A DNA stretch of 64,000 bases from ZC4RG42 sp003242425 (GCA_937907425.1 CALCIE010000087.1:21363-85362), one strand, 5' to 3'. Positions 7,909-17,235 are shown, counted from the first letter of the stretch. The notes: generated by a model from the sequence alone, not told the origin. Translations and numbers: made by a program.

Positions 7909-10476
7909 CTAGGCGGCGCTGGACGCGCGGGCGCGCCGGACCGCTGCTTCGGCAAGCAGGGCGCTCAGGCGCTCGAAGTCCGGCGGCTTGGGCAGATGAT
8001 GGTCGAAGCCCGCCTGCGCGGCCTTCTCGCGGTCGTGTTCGCTGGCATAGCCGGTGATGGCGACGAGGAAGACGTTCCTGAGCGTCTCGTCGGCACGTAT
8101 GCAGCGCGCCACTTCGTAGCCGTCCATCACCGGCAGGCCGATGTCGCACAGCAGCACCTCGGGCCGGAACATGCGCGCGACTTCCAATCCCTCGCGGGCG
8201 TCGTGCACCGCGCGCACCTCGTGTCCTTCGGCGCTCAACGCGACCGAGAGGGACATCGCCACGTCGACGTTGTCTTCGATGATCAGGATGCGGCAGCGCG
8301 GCGCTTCCACCTGCAATGCGCCTTGTGGTTCGGACGGCTGCCAGTCGGCCGGCATCTCGATGAGCGGCAGCCGCACGGTGAAGCGTGCGCCGCGTCCGGG
8401 GCCGTCGCTGTGCGCCTCGACGGTGCCCCGATGCAATTCGACCAGGGCCTTCACCAGGGCCAGGCCCAGCCCGAGGCCGCCGTTGACGCGCGGGCCGCCG
8501 TTGCCGATCTGGGTAAAGGGCCGGAACAGCCGGTCGAAAGCCGCGGGATCGATGCCGATGCCTTCGTCGATCACGTCCAGTTGCGCCACGCCGCAGTCGG
8601 CGCGCAGACGCACTGTGACGCGACGGCCTTCGTCGGTGAACTTGGCGGCGTTGTCCGCCAGGTTGCCGATGATCTGGCACAGCCGTGCCCGGTCGCCGTC
8701 CACCAGCAGCGGCCCCTCAGGCAACTCGGCCGCGAGGGCGATGCGCGCGCGCTCGAACGTGGCGCGATGGTCCTCCAGGCAATCGCGCACCAGTTGCACG
8801 AGGTCGAGCGTCTCGCGCTTGAGCGTCACCTTGCCGCGCGTCACCCGCGTCACGTCGAGCAGGTCGTCGATCAGGCGGTTGAGCTGCCGGGTCTGGCGCT
8901 CGATGATCGCCTGTGCCGCCGCGGCCTGGCTGTTGTCCACGTCCGGGCGCGACAGCACGAACAGGCTGTTGGAGATGCCGGCCAACGGATTGCGCAGTTC
9001 GTGCGCGAGCAGACCGAGGAACTCGGTCTTGCGCCGGTCGGCCTCGGTCAGCAATTCGGCGTGGCGGCGCAATTGCTCGGCCTGTTCCGCGAGCTGTTCG
9101 TTCTGGGTGCGGATCTCCTCGCTCTGCGCCTGCAATTCCTCGTTCTGCGCCTGCAGCTCCTCGTTCTGCGCCTGGATGCGCCGGCTCTGTTCCGACAGCT
9201 CGTCGAGCAACTGCTCGATCCGCTCGTAGGCCCTGACGTTGTGCAGACCGACGCCGAGCTGCGCGCAGGCGTCTTCGAGGAATCCCACCGCATCCTCGTC
9301 CAGCGTGCGCAGCGTCGCCACCAGCAGTACGCCGATCACCTCCTGACGGAAGACGATGGGAAGGGCCGTCACCTCGCGCGGCGGCGCTTCGTCGTAACCG
9401 ATGCGCACGCTGAACGGCGCATCGCGCGGGATGTCGCGCATGCGCACGGTGCGCCGTTCCAGCGCCGCCTGCCCCGGCAAACCTTCGCCGACGGGCAAGG
9501 CCCGGGCCGTGGCGCCGTGCGTGGCGACAGGTTCGAGCATGCCCCCCTCGTTCCAGTACAGCACGCCGATCTCGGCCCGGACGTAAGCGACGATCGCACG
9601 CAAGGCCATGGAGGCCACTTCGGCGCGGTCGAGGCTGGTCGCCGAGGCGCGCGCCACCTGCCGGTCGGCGGCGAGCCGCTGTTCGCGCTGCTCCAGTGCG
9701 ATCGCCGCGATGCCGAAGGCATGGCCGATGCGTGCCATCTCGTTGTCGGCGAGTTCGCCGCTGCGCGCGCTTTCGCCCAATGCGAGCGCGGGCTTCCAGT
9801 CGCCGTTCTTGAGCGCCGTGGCGATCTCCACCAGTTCCCTGGCGGGTCTGCGTACCGACTGGGTGATCAGCCAGGCGAGCACCACGAAGCACAGCAGGCT
9901 GAGGAGGCCGGTAGTGATCAGGCCGCGCTGCACCCGCCTCTGCGCCGCAATCATTTCCGCGATGGCGCCGTCGGTGTTCGCCATCTGCCGCACGACGAAC
10001 TGTTCGGTCAGGGCGATCAGCGACTCGCGCATGGCCTGCACATGAGCCTCGGCGTCGATGTCGACGAGGCCGTTGCGTCGCCGCTCCACGATGCCCGTCG
10101 TCGCCGCCAGATAATCCTCCATGACCGGCGACAGCTCGCTCAGCAAGGTGCGGTCGCCGTCGTTCATCGGCATGGCGGCGAGTTCGCGCATCAGCTCGCG
10201 CGCTTCGGCCACCGACGATTCGAAGCGCGTCAGGCGCCTGGTGTCGGGCGTCAGCATGTAGGCGCGCAACGCGATGCCTACTTGCAGGATGCGATGCTCG
10301 AGCGTATAGGCCGCATCGGTAAGCGGCCGGCTGAACGTCGAGAAGCGGCGCTGCGCCTGCACGCTGTCCTGATGCCAGACATAGATACTGCCGAGCAGCG
10401 CGCCGAGCAACACCAGCAGCGCGCCGAAGCCGATGATCATGCGCCGGGCGATGGTGGGCCCCTGGAAGCGATTCAT
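7909..10476 (-). CDS. Membrane-bound hybrid sensor histidine kinase with C-terminal receiver
   Basis: 855 residues from the ATG at 10476, chosen because it overlaps the cheR-like stop (ATGA) and has GGAGAG upstream. Order: TM1 about 11-32, a periplasmic helical sensor of about 150 residues, TM2 near 185-205, HAMP, and a GAF-like domain about 280-420. A coiled coil of near-perfect QAQNEEL heptads leads into HisKA with H492 in AHELRNP, then an HATPase with N and G boxes and a receiver with phospho-acceptor D778 (CDIGLPVMDG). Presumably autophosphorylates and passes phosphate to its own receiver or a separate partner. No output domain is present; the stimulus is unknown. Confidence 0.9.
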   Translation of the reverse strand: MNRFQGPTIARRMIIGFGALLVLLGALLGSIYVWHQDSVQAQRRFSTFSRPLTDAAYTLEHRILQVGIALRAYMLTPDTRRLTRFESSVAEARELMRELAAMPMNDGDRTLLSELSPVMEDYLAATTGIVERRRNGLVDIDAEAHVQAMRESLIALTEQFVVRQMANTDGAIAEMIAAQRRVQRGLITTGLLSLLCFVVLAWLITQSVRRPARELVEIATALKNGDWKPALALGESARSGELADNEMARIGHAFGIAAIALEQREQRLAADRQVARASATSLDRAEVASMALRAIVAYVRAEIGVLYWNEGGMLEPVATHGATARALPVGEGLPGQAALERRTVRMRDIPRDAPFSVRIGYDEAPPREVTALPIVFRQEVIGVLLVATLRTLDEDAVGFLEDACAQLGVGLHNVRAYERIEQLLDELSEQSRRIQAQNEELQAQNEELQAQSEEIRTQNEQLAEQAEQLRRHAELLTEADRRKTEFLGLLAHELRNPLAGISNSLFVLSRPDVDNSQAAAAQAIIERQTRQLNRLIDDLLDVTRVTRGKVTLKRETLDLVQLVRDCLEDHRATFERARIALAAELPEGPLLVDGDRARLCQIIGNLADNAAKFTDEGRRVTVRLRADCGVAQLDVIDEGIGIDPAAFDRLFRPFTQIGNGGPRVNGGLGLGLALVKALVELHRGTVEAHSDGPGRGARFTVRLPLIEMPADWQPSEPQGALQVEAPRCRILIIEDNVDVAMSLSVALSAEGHEVRAVHDAREGLEVARMFRPEVLLCDIGLPVMDGYEVARCIRADETLRNVFLVAITGYASEHDREKAAQAGFDHHLPKPPDFERLSALLAEAAVRRARASSAA

Positions 10477-11345
10477 CGCTCTCCTTCCCGTCCGCCTTGC
10501 AGCCGGCGAAAGACCTGCGTCTTGGCCCCACATGGCGCATAGCGCTCTACATATTCCGGCAGCGGCCATTCGGCCTCGCCGAGACACAGGTAGCCGTCGC
10601 CGCGCAGCGCCTCGTCGAGTGTCGCGAAGGCCCGACGCTGCGCCTCCCGCTCGAAATAGATCAGCACGTTCCTGCAGCAGATCAGATCGTAGAAGCGCGC
10701 CGCCGGGGGCGGCGCATCACCGAGATCGTGGCGAAAGAAGCGCACACGCTCGCGCGCCGCCGCGGGTACGCGGTATCGTTGCGCGCCCGCCGCTTCCAAC
10801 TGCGCCGCCAGACCGGCCGGCAGTTCGTCGAAAGCCTCCCGGCGATACACGCCTTCGCGGGCAACCGCCAACGCCGCCGGGTCGATGTCGCTCGCCTCGA
10901 CCTTGCCGGGCAGCCGCGCCGCCTCGAGCAGCATGGCCAGCGTGTAGGCTTCCTCCCCGCATCCGCAGCCGGCGCTCCAGATGCGCAAGGGCTGTCTGCG
11001 ACAAGCGAGCCAGGGAAGCACTTCTTCGGCCAGCACATCGAAGGTGCAGGCGTTGCGGTAGAAACGGCTGACCTTGATGGTGAGACGTTCCAGCAGCCGC
11101 ATGCTCTCGGCCTCGTCGGCCTGCAAGCGCGCCCAGTAGTCCTGCAGCGAGCGCACGCCGATGCTCAGCATGCGGTTGTGGATGCGACGACTGATTGTTG
11201 GGCGACGGTATTGCGCGAAATCGACGCCCGTCTGCTGGCGGACGAGGCGGAGGATGCCCTCAATCAAAGTGTGGTCATTCTGCGACGAGCATTCCGAGCG
11301 GGACGGCGTGGCCGTACAGCGCGGTTCGTCTTGCGACACCAGCAT
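10473..11345 (-). CDS. CheR-type protein-glutamate methyltransferase
   Basis: 290 residues. The N-terminal helical CheR domain (about 20-80) has the basic RRPTISRRI stretch. The SAM-binding domain shows SAGCGCGEEAYTLAM (motif I, normally SAGCSTGEEPYT) and later CRNVLIYF, the CheR signature. It should methylate glutamates on a receptor using SAM. It lies immediately upstream of, and overlaps by four bases, the hybrid kinase; there is no CheB, CheA or CheW nearby, so it probably modulates this kinase or an orphan signalling unit rather than a full chemotaxis system. Confidence 0.88.
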   Translation of the reverse strand: MLVSQDEPRCTATPSRSECSSQNDHTLIEGILRLVRQQTGVDFAQYRRPTISRRIHNRMLSIGVRSLQDYWARLQADEAESMRLLERLTIKVSRFYRNACTFDVLAEEVLPWLACRRQPLRIWSAGCGCGEEAYTLAMLLEAARLPGKVEASDIDPAALAVAREGVYRREAFDELPAGLAAQLEAAGAQRYRVPAAARERVRFFRHDLGDAPPPAARFYDLICCRNVLIYFEREAQRRAFATLDEALRGDGYLCLGEAEWPLPEYVERYAPCGAKTQVFRRLQGGREGER

Positions 11346-11525
11346 GGGCTATCCCGTGTAAAAGCCTCGTGTCCGCCCGGCCGGACGAACCTCCTCACCC
11401 GGCCAAGTTTAATCGGCCGAGACGGGATGCGATTGCAAAAGGGTTTTGCGATATAGGAAAAAACTCCGCAACACGCTGCATTCCTGCGCCATGACGCGGT
11501 ATGCCGTATCGGATGCGGCGCGTGC

Positions 11526-12683
11526 TCACAAGGCCTGCAGGATGGCGCCCTTCAGATAACCGGTCTCGGGGATTTGTACGATCACCGGATGGTCCGCCGC
11601 CTGGCCGCGCCATTCGATCCAGCGCAGCGGCCGGCCAGCGTCCGCGGCCGCGCTCTCCAGCATTTCCCGGAACAGCACCGTGTTCACGTGATAGGAACAG
11701 CTGAACGTGCAGAGGTATCCGCCGGGCGCGAGGATGCGCATCGCCCGCAGATTGATTTCCTTGTAGCCGCGCAGCGCCGATTCGATGGCCGTCCGCTGCT
11801 TTGCAAAGGCCGGCGGGTCCAGCACCACGAGATCGTAGACCGCGCCCGCTTCCTCCTGCTCCCTCAGGAAGTCGAAGGCGTTCGCCTCGACCAGCTCGAC
11901 GTTCTCCAGACCGTTCAGCGCGACGTTGTCCTTCGCCCGGGCGAGCGCTTCCGTGGATGAATCGACGGCGACGACGCGTTCGGCGCCGCGCGCGAGATGC
12001 AGCGCGAAGGAGCCGTGATAGGCGAAGCAGTCCAGCACGCGGCCGCGTGCGAGCTCGCCCGCACGCAGACGGTTCTCGCGCTGGTCGAGGAACGCGCCCG
12101 TCTTCTGGCCGTTGTTGAGGCCGGCCAGATAGCGCACCGCGCCTTCTGACACTTCCACCACGTCGGGGACGCGGCCCCAGAGGATTTCGACTGTACGCGG
12201 CAGCCCTTCGTGTTCACGGACCGGCACGTCGTTGCGTGCCAGGATGCCCGACGGCGCGAACCGGCGGCGCAGCACCTCCACGATCTGTGCGCGGAAGACC
12301 TCGATACCGGCGGAGAGGAACTGGGTCACGAGGATGTCGCCGTAGACATCCACGATCAGCGAGGGCAGACCGTCCGCTTCCGCATGCACGAGACGGTACG
12401 CGGACGTCCCGGCCACGACCGCGTTGCGATAGCGCATCGCAGCCTCGATCCGTTCCTCCCAGAACGCCTCGTCGATCAGCCGGTCTTCGCCGGTCAGCTT
12501 GCGCAGCGAGATCGTCGAGTTCGGACTCCACAGCGCAACGCCGAGGAACCGGCCGCGCGCGTCCACGACGCGGACAGCACCGGGCTCCGGTCCCGGTGCG
12601 CCGATCACGTCGCTCTTGTAGATCCACGGATGCCCGCGCGACCATCTCGCGGCGCCGCGGGCCGACACCCGTGCCACGCGCAT
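11526..12683 (-). CDS. rlmI: Class I rRNA (cytosine-5)-methyltransferase, RlmI type
   Basis: 385 residues from the ATG at 12683, which has an AAGGA box five bases upstream; a longer frame to 12734 lacks this. An N-terminal PUA-like RNA-binding domain (GHPWIYKSD) is followed by an RlmI/YccW central domain. The Rossmann SAM domain has DCFAYHGSFALHLARG as motif I and the catalytic LDPPAFAK as motif IV. RlmI makes m5C1962 in 23S rRNA; this specificity is inferred from family. Single gene, transcribed alone towards the cheR-like gene. Confidence 0.88.
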   Translation of the reverse strand: MRVARVSARGAARWSRGHPWIYKSDVIGAPGPEPGAVRVVDARGRFLGVALWSPNSTISLRKLTGEDRLIDEAFWEERIEAAMRYRNAVVAGTSAYRLVHAEADGLPSLIVDVYGDILVTQFLSAGIEVFRAQIVEVLRRRFAPSGILARNDVPVREHEGLPRTVEILWGRVPDVVEVSEGAVRYLAGLNNGQKTGAFLDQRENRLRAGELARGRVLDCFAYHGSFALHLARGAERVVAVDSSTEALARAKDNVALNGLENVELVEANAFDFLREQEEAGAVYDLVVLDPPAFAKQRTAIESALRGYKEINLRAMRILAPGGYLCTFSCSYHVNTVLFREMLESAAADAGRPLRWIEWRGQAADHPVIVQIPETGYLKGAILQAL

Positions 12684-13113
12684 CGGTCCTTCGTTTCGTT
12701 TCGTCAGGACGGAAGAAGTGCTGTGCGTCTTCAATTTCTTATCGGGGTTTCGGTGGTGGGGAATCGTGAGCAGGGCCTCAGCGACAGCTCGGATTCCGGG
12801 TGCTCGTTCGCATTTCCGGCGTGGAGCGCGCCACGCTCCGTTGCTCGGAGCGTGCCATGTTTTCAGGGCGAATTATCCAACGGAGATGCACCACGAACAA
12901 ACGGCCGTAGCACGCGCTTCGCGTCCAGCGTGACACGGACGACAGGCTGTCGCATCGCGGCGACGACGTGCGAATTCGCAGGCGTCGCACGGTATTACAG
13001 GCTCCCGGCAGCGCTTGCGTACGACAGTCTCTAAGCCTCTGAAACGGGTTTGGATCCGGCCTTGGGTGCAGGCCGTGCATGACCCTGCCCGCAACTGGAA
13101 GAGGAGGAAGGCC
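12684..13113. other. Intergenic region of 430 bases, divergent spacer
   Basis: Separates the leftward rlmI-like gene from the rightward CHRD gene. It should hold both promoters, but I cannot point to a convincing -35/-10 pair. Just upstream of rlmI, the strand reading leftward contains three tandem CGAAA-like units (around 12690-12710). No additional gene with a credible start and ribosome site is visible. Confidence 0.5.
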
Positions 13114-13641
13114 ATGAAGCGGATGCTCTATGCCTTGCTCGCGGCCGGCACCCTGCTGCTCGCCGTACCGGCGCAGGCCGCGCTGCTCTTTTTCGAGGCC
13201 ACGCTGACCGGCGCGGAAGAAGTGCCGCCGCGCGATACGCCCGCGACCGGCTTCGGCACGGTCGTGCTCGACGATGTGGCGCTCACCATCACCGTGAATC
13301 TCGGTTTCGAGAATCTCACCACGCCTTCCATCATGGCGCACATCCACCAGGCGCCGATCGGCGTAAACGGTCCCATCGTCTTTCCCCTGGAGCTGGGCGA
13401 TGCGCTCGGCCAGACTGCGGGTGCGATCGACACGCAGGTGTTCACGCTTCCGAACGGCGCAGCCGATGTGCAGACCTTCCTCGCCGGCGGCTTCTATTTC
13501 AACGTGCATTCGGAAATGTTCCCGCCCGGCGAAATCCGCGGCCAGATCTTCCAGGTCGCGAACGGCGTGCCGCTGCCTTCGCCGCTGCTGCTGGCGCTCA
13601 CCGCGCTCGGCGCGCTGGCGCTGGCGCGGCGCAAGTATTGA
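13114..13641 (+). CDS. Secreted CHRD-domain protein with PEP-CTERM-like sorting tail
   Basis: 175 residues from the ATG at 13114, which is preceded by GAGGAGG. A Sec signal peptide covers 1-22, ending AQA-A. A CHRD domain follows (LTGAEEVPP, near HIHQAP and ending PPGEIRGQI). The last 24 residues have a PEP-CTERM architecture: a short VPLPSP motif, a Leu/Ala-rich helix and a terminal ARRKY. The canonical Pro-Glu-Pro is Pro-Leu-Pro here, so recognition by an exosortase is uncertain, and none is in the window. Likely exported and anchored or processed at the envelope. Confidence 0.85.
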   Translation: MKRMLYALLAAGTLLLAVPAQAALLFFEATLTGAEEVPPRDTPATGFGTVVLDDVALTITVNLGFENLTTPSIMAHIHQAPIGVNGPIVFPLELGDALGQTAGAIDTQVFTLPNGAADVQTFLAGGFYFNVHSEMFPPGEIRGQIFQVANGVPLPSPLLLALTALGALALARRKY

Positions 13642-13704
13642 AAGCCCCCTGCACACTTCTGCTAGGCTCCGGATCATTCATTGTTTCCGGAGTCTCAGCG
13701 GAGG

Positions 13705-14256
13705 ATGAACAGTAGCGTCGACGAAGTCATCGCCGCCACGCGCGGCTGGATCGAGCGCGCCGTCATCGGTCTCAACCTGTGCCCGTTCGCCAAGGCGGTA
13801 TATGTCAGGGAACGCATCCGCTATACCGTCAGCGAAGCACGCAGCGTGGAGGCGCTGCTCGAGGATCTGGTGCGGGAACTCCAGTACCTCGCCGAGGTGC
13901 CGCCGGAAAAAATAGACACCACGCTGTTGATCCACCCCTACGTGCTGCAGGACTTCCTCGACTTCAACGATTTCCTCGATACAGCGGAAGCGGCAGTCGA
14001 GGCGCTCGGTCTTACCGGTGTGCTGCAGGTGGCGAGCTTCCATCCACAGTACCGTTTCGCCGACAGCGAACCCGGGGATATCGCCAACTACACCAACCGC
14101 TCGCCCTATCCCACGCTGCACCTGCTGCGCGAAGCCAGCATCGAGCAGGCCGTGGAAAGCTACGGCGACGCCGAACGCATCTACCGGCAGAACATCCGCA
14201 CCATGCGCGAACTCGGCCTGGAAGGCTGGCTGAAACTGCGCATCGGCGAGCCCTGA
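13705..14256 (+). CDS. DUF1415 family protein
   Basis: 183 residues from ATG 13705; a TTG at 13681 would add eight residues (a GGAGG abuts ATG 13705, so the start is ambiguous). The DUF1415 signature is strong: TRGWIERAVIGLNLCPFA at the N-terminus, LIHPYVLQDF in the middle, and GIANYTNRSPYP-like GDIANYTNRSPYPTLHLL later. The conserved Cys in LCPFA suggests a redox or metal role, but function of the family is not established. No obvious partner nearby. Confidence 0.85.
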   Translation: MNSSVDEVIAATRGWIERAVIGLNLCPFAKAVYVRERIRYTVSEARSVEALLEDLVRELQYLAEVPPEKIDTTLLIHPYVLQDFLDFNDFLDTAEAAVEALGLTGVLQVASFHPQYRFADSEPGDIANYTNRSPYPTLHLLREASIEQAVESYGDAERIYRQNIRTMRELGLEGWLKLRIGEP

Positions 14257-14618
14257 TGCCCGCATCGCTGCGCCATGCGGCTATAAATTGCGCTTTCCGT
14301 AATCCGGGACTTTCCGCTATAGCGTCACATCGCGACGAGTTAGTACCCGCACTCGCGCAATCGAGGGTGGCCTCCGCGCGCTATCCGTAGGACAATCGCC
14401 CACCCCGTCACAAACATGGATGACGGCGTGGTCTGATGTCCTGTCCGTACGGGTTCGACAAGTTCCTCCCCCGCGGCTATCGAACCCGGTTTGCGCAGCC
14501 CCACTGAGCGCAAACCCGTTTCCTCCCGTTCGAACGCCGGCAAGCGTCCCGGCACGCTCACGGCGGATCGACAGGCATTGAACGCGTCGTCGCTCAACAA
14601 ACAAAAAGGAGCCAAGGG
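14257..14618. other. Intergenic region of 362 bases before the glucosylglycerol gene
   Basis: No credible gene on either strand. It should hold the promoter of the downstream osmolyte gene: there are AT-richer patches such as TATAAATTG near 14283 and CTATAG near 14318, but no clear sigma70 pair at a proper distance. AAAAAGGAGCCAAGGG immediately precedes the start at 14619 and serves as the ribosome site. Confidence 0.5.
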
Positions 14619-16865
14619 ATGCTGCTCGCCACAGACCTGGACGGTACCTTCCTCGCCGGCGCGCCTGAAGCCCGGCAAACGCTCTACCAGCTCATCGCGC
14701 GCAACCCTGACATCAAGCTGGCCTATGTGACAGGACGCGGCCTGGAGTCGGTGCTGCCGCTGCTGTTCGATCCGTCCCTGCCCGATCCCGATTACATCAT
14801 CTGCGATGTGGGCGCGACCGTCGTCGCCGGAAACAACCTGCTGCCCATCCAGCCCCTGCAAGGCGAAATCGCGTTGCGCTGGCCGGGCGAGCAGAAGGTG
14901 GCGGCGGCCTTCGCCGATCATCCCCGGCTGGTGCGGCAGAACACGCCCCAGGAACGCCGCTGCTCGTATTTCTGCGAAAGCGACGACGTCGACGATGAAA
15001 TTGAACGCATCGCGCACAGCCTCGGTTGCGACGTGCTGTTCTCGGCCGACAGGTATCTGGACATCCTGCCCAAAGGCGTGAACAAGGGTTCGACGTTGCG
15101 AGCGCTGGTCGAACACCTCGGCATCGACAGCGACAGGGTACTGGTCGCCGGCGACACGCTGAACGATCTGTCCATGTATCAGCAGGGGTTCAAAGGCGTT
15201 TGCGTGGGCGGCTCCGAAGCAGGGCTGATCGAGGCCACGCGCGCTCTGCCGCAGGTGCTGCACGCCGAACGCGAAGGCTGCGGCGGCATTCTCGACGCGA
15301 TCGCGCATTTCCGCATGCTCGATCATCTCGAAGTGGTCGAGCCCGCCGAAGTCCAGCCGGGCCGTTCGGAGCTGGTCATGGTCTATCACCGCCTGCCGTA
15401 CGAGGAATACGTCGAGGACGGCGAGCTGAAGCGGCGCCGTCCGTCCTCGCCCAACGGCATCATCCCGACGCTGCTCAACTATTTCCGCGACGGGCGGCGC
15501 GGCTCGTGGGTGGCCTGGTCCACCCACGAAGACCGGCACGGCCGCTTCCAGGCCCGCACCCCTGTGGATATCGAGCGTTATCCCAATCTGGTGTGCGCGC
15601 GCGTGCAGATGTCCAAGCAGGACGTGGACATTTTCTACAAGCGTTTTTCGAAGGAAGCCTTCTGGCCGATGCTGCACACCTTCTGGGAACGCGCGCAGTT
15701 CCGCGAAGACCACTGGCAGGTCTTCCTGCGCGTCAACCGGACCTTCGCCGAGGCCGCCGCGGCCGAAGCGGCCCCCGGCGCGGTGGTGTGGATCCACGAC
15801 TACAACCTGTGGATGGTGCCGGCGTATCTGCGCGAGCTGCGGCCGGACGTGAAGATCGCCTTCTTCCATCACACGCATTTCCCCTCGGCCGACGTGTTCA
15901 ACGTCGTGCCGTGGCGGCGCCAGATCATCGGCAGCCTGCTGCAATGCGATTACGTCGGCTTCCACGTGCCTCGGCAGGTCGAGAATTTCGTCGACGTCGT
16001 GCGCGGCGTGACGCCGATGAAAATCGTCCACCGCGAACACTGCGCGCCGCGCTTCCTCACTTACGGCTGTGCGGTGGGCGTGGACCAGGTCACCACCGAA
16101 ATCGAAGTGCTCGGCAAGCGGGTGCGGCTCGGTGCGCATCCCGTGGGGCTGGATGTCGGCCGCGTCGAGGAAATTCTCAAGCGGCCGGCCGTGCGCAGGC
16201 AGATCGGGGAATTGCGGCGCGAGCTGGGCAGCACGCGGCTGATGCTGTCGGTCGAGCGGCTGGACTACACCAAGGGCACCCTGGAAAAACTGCTCGCCTT
16301 CGAGCGCCTGCTCGACCGCTATCCCGCGCTGCAGGGCGAGGTCACGCTCATCGCCATTTGCGTGCCGGCGGCACAGGAGATGCGGGTGTACCGCGACCTG
16401 CAGGCACAGATCGAACGCGCCGTGGGCCGCATCAACGGCCGCTACTCTAAGGTCGGCTGGACCCCGGTGCAGTATTTCTTCCGCGCCGTCCCCTTCGAGC
16501 AACTGGTGGCCTATTACGCCGCGGCCGATCTGATGTGGGACACCCCGCTGCGCGACGGCCTCAATCTGGTCGCGAAGGAGTATGTGGCCACACAAGGCCT
16601 CCTCGACGCGGCGGGGGTGTTGGTGCTGTCGGAATTCGCCGGTGCCGGCGCGGAACTGAAAGGCGCTGTCCTCACCAACCCTCACAACATCGACGACCTG
16701 GTGGCCTCATGCTACCAGGGCCTGAGCATGGACGAGAGCGAGCGCCGCAGCAGGATGCACATGATGTTCGAGATCGTGCGCCACAACGACGTCCGGCGCT
16801 GGGGCGACGACTTCCTTGCGGCGGTACGCGCCGATGCGACGCCGCCCGAACGCATGGCGTCCTGA
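14619..16865 (+). CDS. Bifunctional glucosylglycerol-phosphate phosphatase/synthase (GgpPS-like)
   Basis: 748 residues. Residues 1-240 are a HAD phosphatase of the sucrose-phosphatase type: DLDGT with D6 and D8, VTGR near 39, and GDTLNDLSM near 180. From about 251 a GT20 glycosyltransferase follows, with VYHRLPYEE, PSSPNGIIPTL, VWIHDYNLWMVP, FFHHTHFPSAD, VERLDYTKGTLEKLL and TPLRDGLNLVAKE. These blocks match glucosylglycerol-phosphate synthase better than trehalose-6-phosphate synthase. It should join ADP-glucose and glycerol-3-phosphate and then dephosphorylate, giving the compatible solute glucosylglycerol in salt stress. Monocistronic by spacing. Substrate specificity is inferred from family. 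Confidence 0.85.
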   Translation: MLLATDLDGTFLAGAPEARQTLYQLIARNPDIKLAYVTGRGLESVLPLLFDPSLPDPDYIICDVGATVVAGNNLLPIQPLQGEIALRWPGEQKVAAAFADHPRLVRQNTPQERRCSYFCESDDVDDEIERIAHSLGCDVLFSADRYLDILPKGVNKGSTLRALVEHLGIDSDRVLVAGDTLNDLSMYQQGFKGVCVGGSEAGLIEATRALPQVLHAEREGCGGILDAIAHFRMLDHLEVVEPAEVQPGRSELVMVYHRLPYEEYVEDGELKRRRPSSPNGIIPTLLNYFRDGRRGSWVAWSTHEDRHGRFQARTPVDIERYPNLVCARVQMSKQDVDIFYKRFSKEAFWPMLHTFWERAQFREDHWQVFLRVNRTFAEAAAAEAAPGAVVWIHDYNLWMVPAYLRELRPDVKIAFFHHTHFPSADVFNVVPWRRQIIGSLLQCDYVGFHVPRQVENFVDVVRGVTPMKIVHREHCAPRFLTYGCAVGVDQVTTEIEVLGKRVRLGAHPVGLDVGRVEEILKRPAVRRQIGELRRELGSTRLMLSVERLDYTKGTLEKLLAFERLLDRYPALQGEVTLIAICVPAAQEMRVYRDLQAQIERAVGRINGRYSKVGWTPVQYFFRAVPFEQLVAYYAAADLMWDTPLRDGLNLVAKEYVATQGLLDAAGVLVLSEFAGAGAELKGAVLTNPHNIDDLVASCYQGLSMDESERRSRMHMMFEIVRHNDVRRWGDDFLAAVRADATPPERMAS

Positions 16866-16870
16866 GGCCG

Positions 16871-16922
16871 CACTTGCGGTGTGCCGCAGGTGCGGCTCGG
16901 GCGCGGCGAGCGCCCGAGCCGC
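16871..16922 (+). terminator. Tandem hairpins after the glucosylglycerol gene
   Basis: Two GC-rich hairpins lie 6-57 bases after the stop. The first pairs CACTTGCGG with CCGCAGGTG (one G-U). The second is a perfect 12-bp stem (16892-16903 with 16911-16922, loop of seven). No U-tract follows, so this may be a Rho-assisted 3' end or an RNA stability element rather than an intrinsic terminator. Confidence 0.4.
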
Positions 16923-17010
16923 ATCTCGCCGCGCCCGGCACGGAACCGGTTCACTTCGCCGACCTTAACCGGTATCGTTCCGGCTGTCTGGCAAGCGTCG
17001 TCGGAACGAA

Positions 17011-17205
17011 ATGAAGCCGCCCTATACGCCGCCCTATCCCGACACGCCCTGCGTGGCAGTGTGCACCACCACGTTCGACGAGATCTGCCGCGGCTGCGGC
17101 CGCACCGTGGACGAAGTCGCCCAATGGGTGTTCATGACCCAGGAGGAAAAGAACGCGGTGTGGGAACGCATCCTCGCCCAGGGCTACCCGAGGCGGCAGA
17201 GCTAA
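17011..17205 (+). CDS. DUF1289 small cysteine protein
   Basis: 64 residues with cysteines C14, C18, C26 and C29 in the DUF1289 arrangement (PCVAVCT...ICRGCGRT), followed by the typical EVAQWVFMTQEEKNAVWERI. The four cysteines look like a zinc or iron-sulfur site. Function of the family is not established. It is followed 30 bases later by the histidine-phosphatase gene, which could be in the same transcript. Confidence 0.85.
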   Translation: MKPPYTPPYPDTPCVAVCTTTFDEICRGCGRTVDEVAQWVFMTQEEKNAVWERILAQGYPRRQS

Positions 17206-17235
17206 GCCTTCTTCTCGCCGCGCCGGAGGACCGCG

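Noticed and set aside
7996..10542. Rightward 848-codon frame opposite the hybrid kinase
   Set aside because: Antisense to a kinase with all motifs in place; its protein has no recognisable domain and is rich in His and Arg as expected for such shadows in GC-rich DNA.
12718..12933. Short rightward frame in the rlmI-CHRD spacer
   Set aside because: No ribosome site, no hydrophobic or domain signal, and it overlaps the region where the rlmI promoter should be.
14619..16865. Trehalose-6-phosphate synthase (OtsA) fused to a phosphatase
   Set aside because: GT20 blocks such as VYHRLPYEE and VERLDYTKGTLEKLL fit the glucosylglycerol-phosphate synthase group better, and the phosphatase is N-terminal as in GgpPS.
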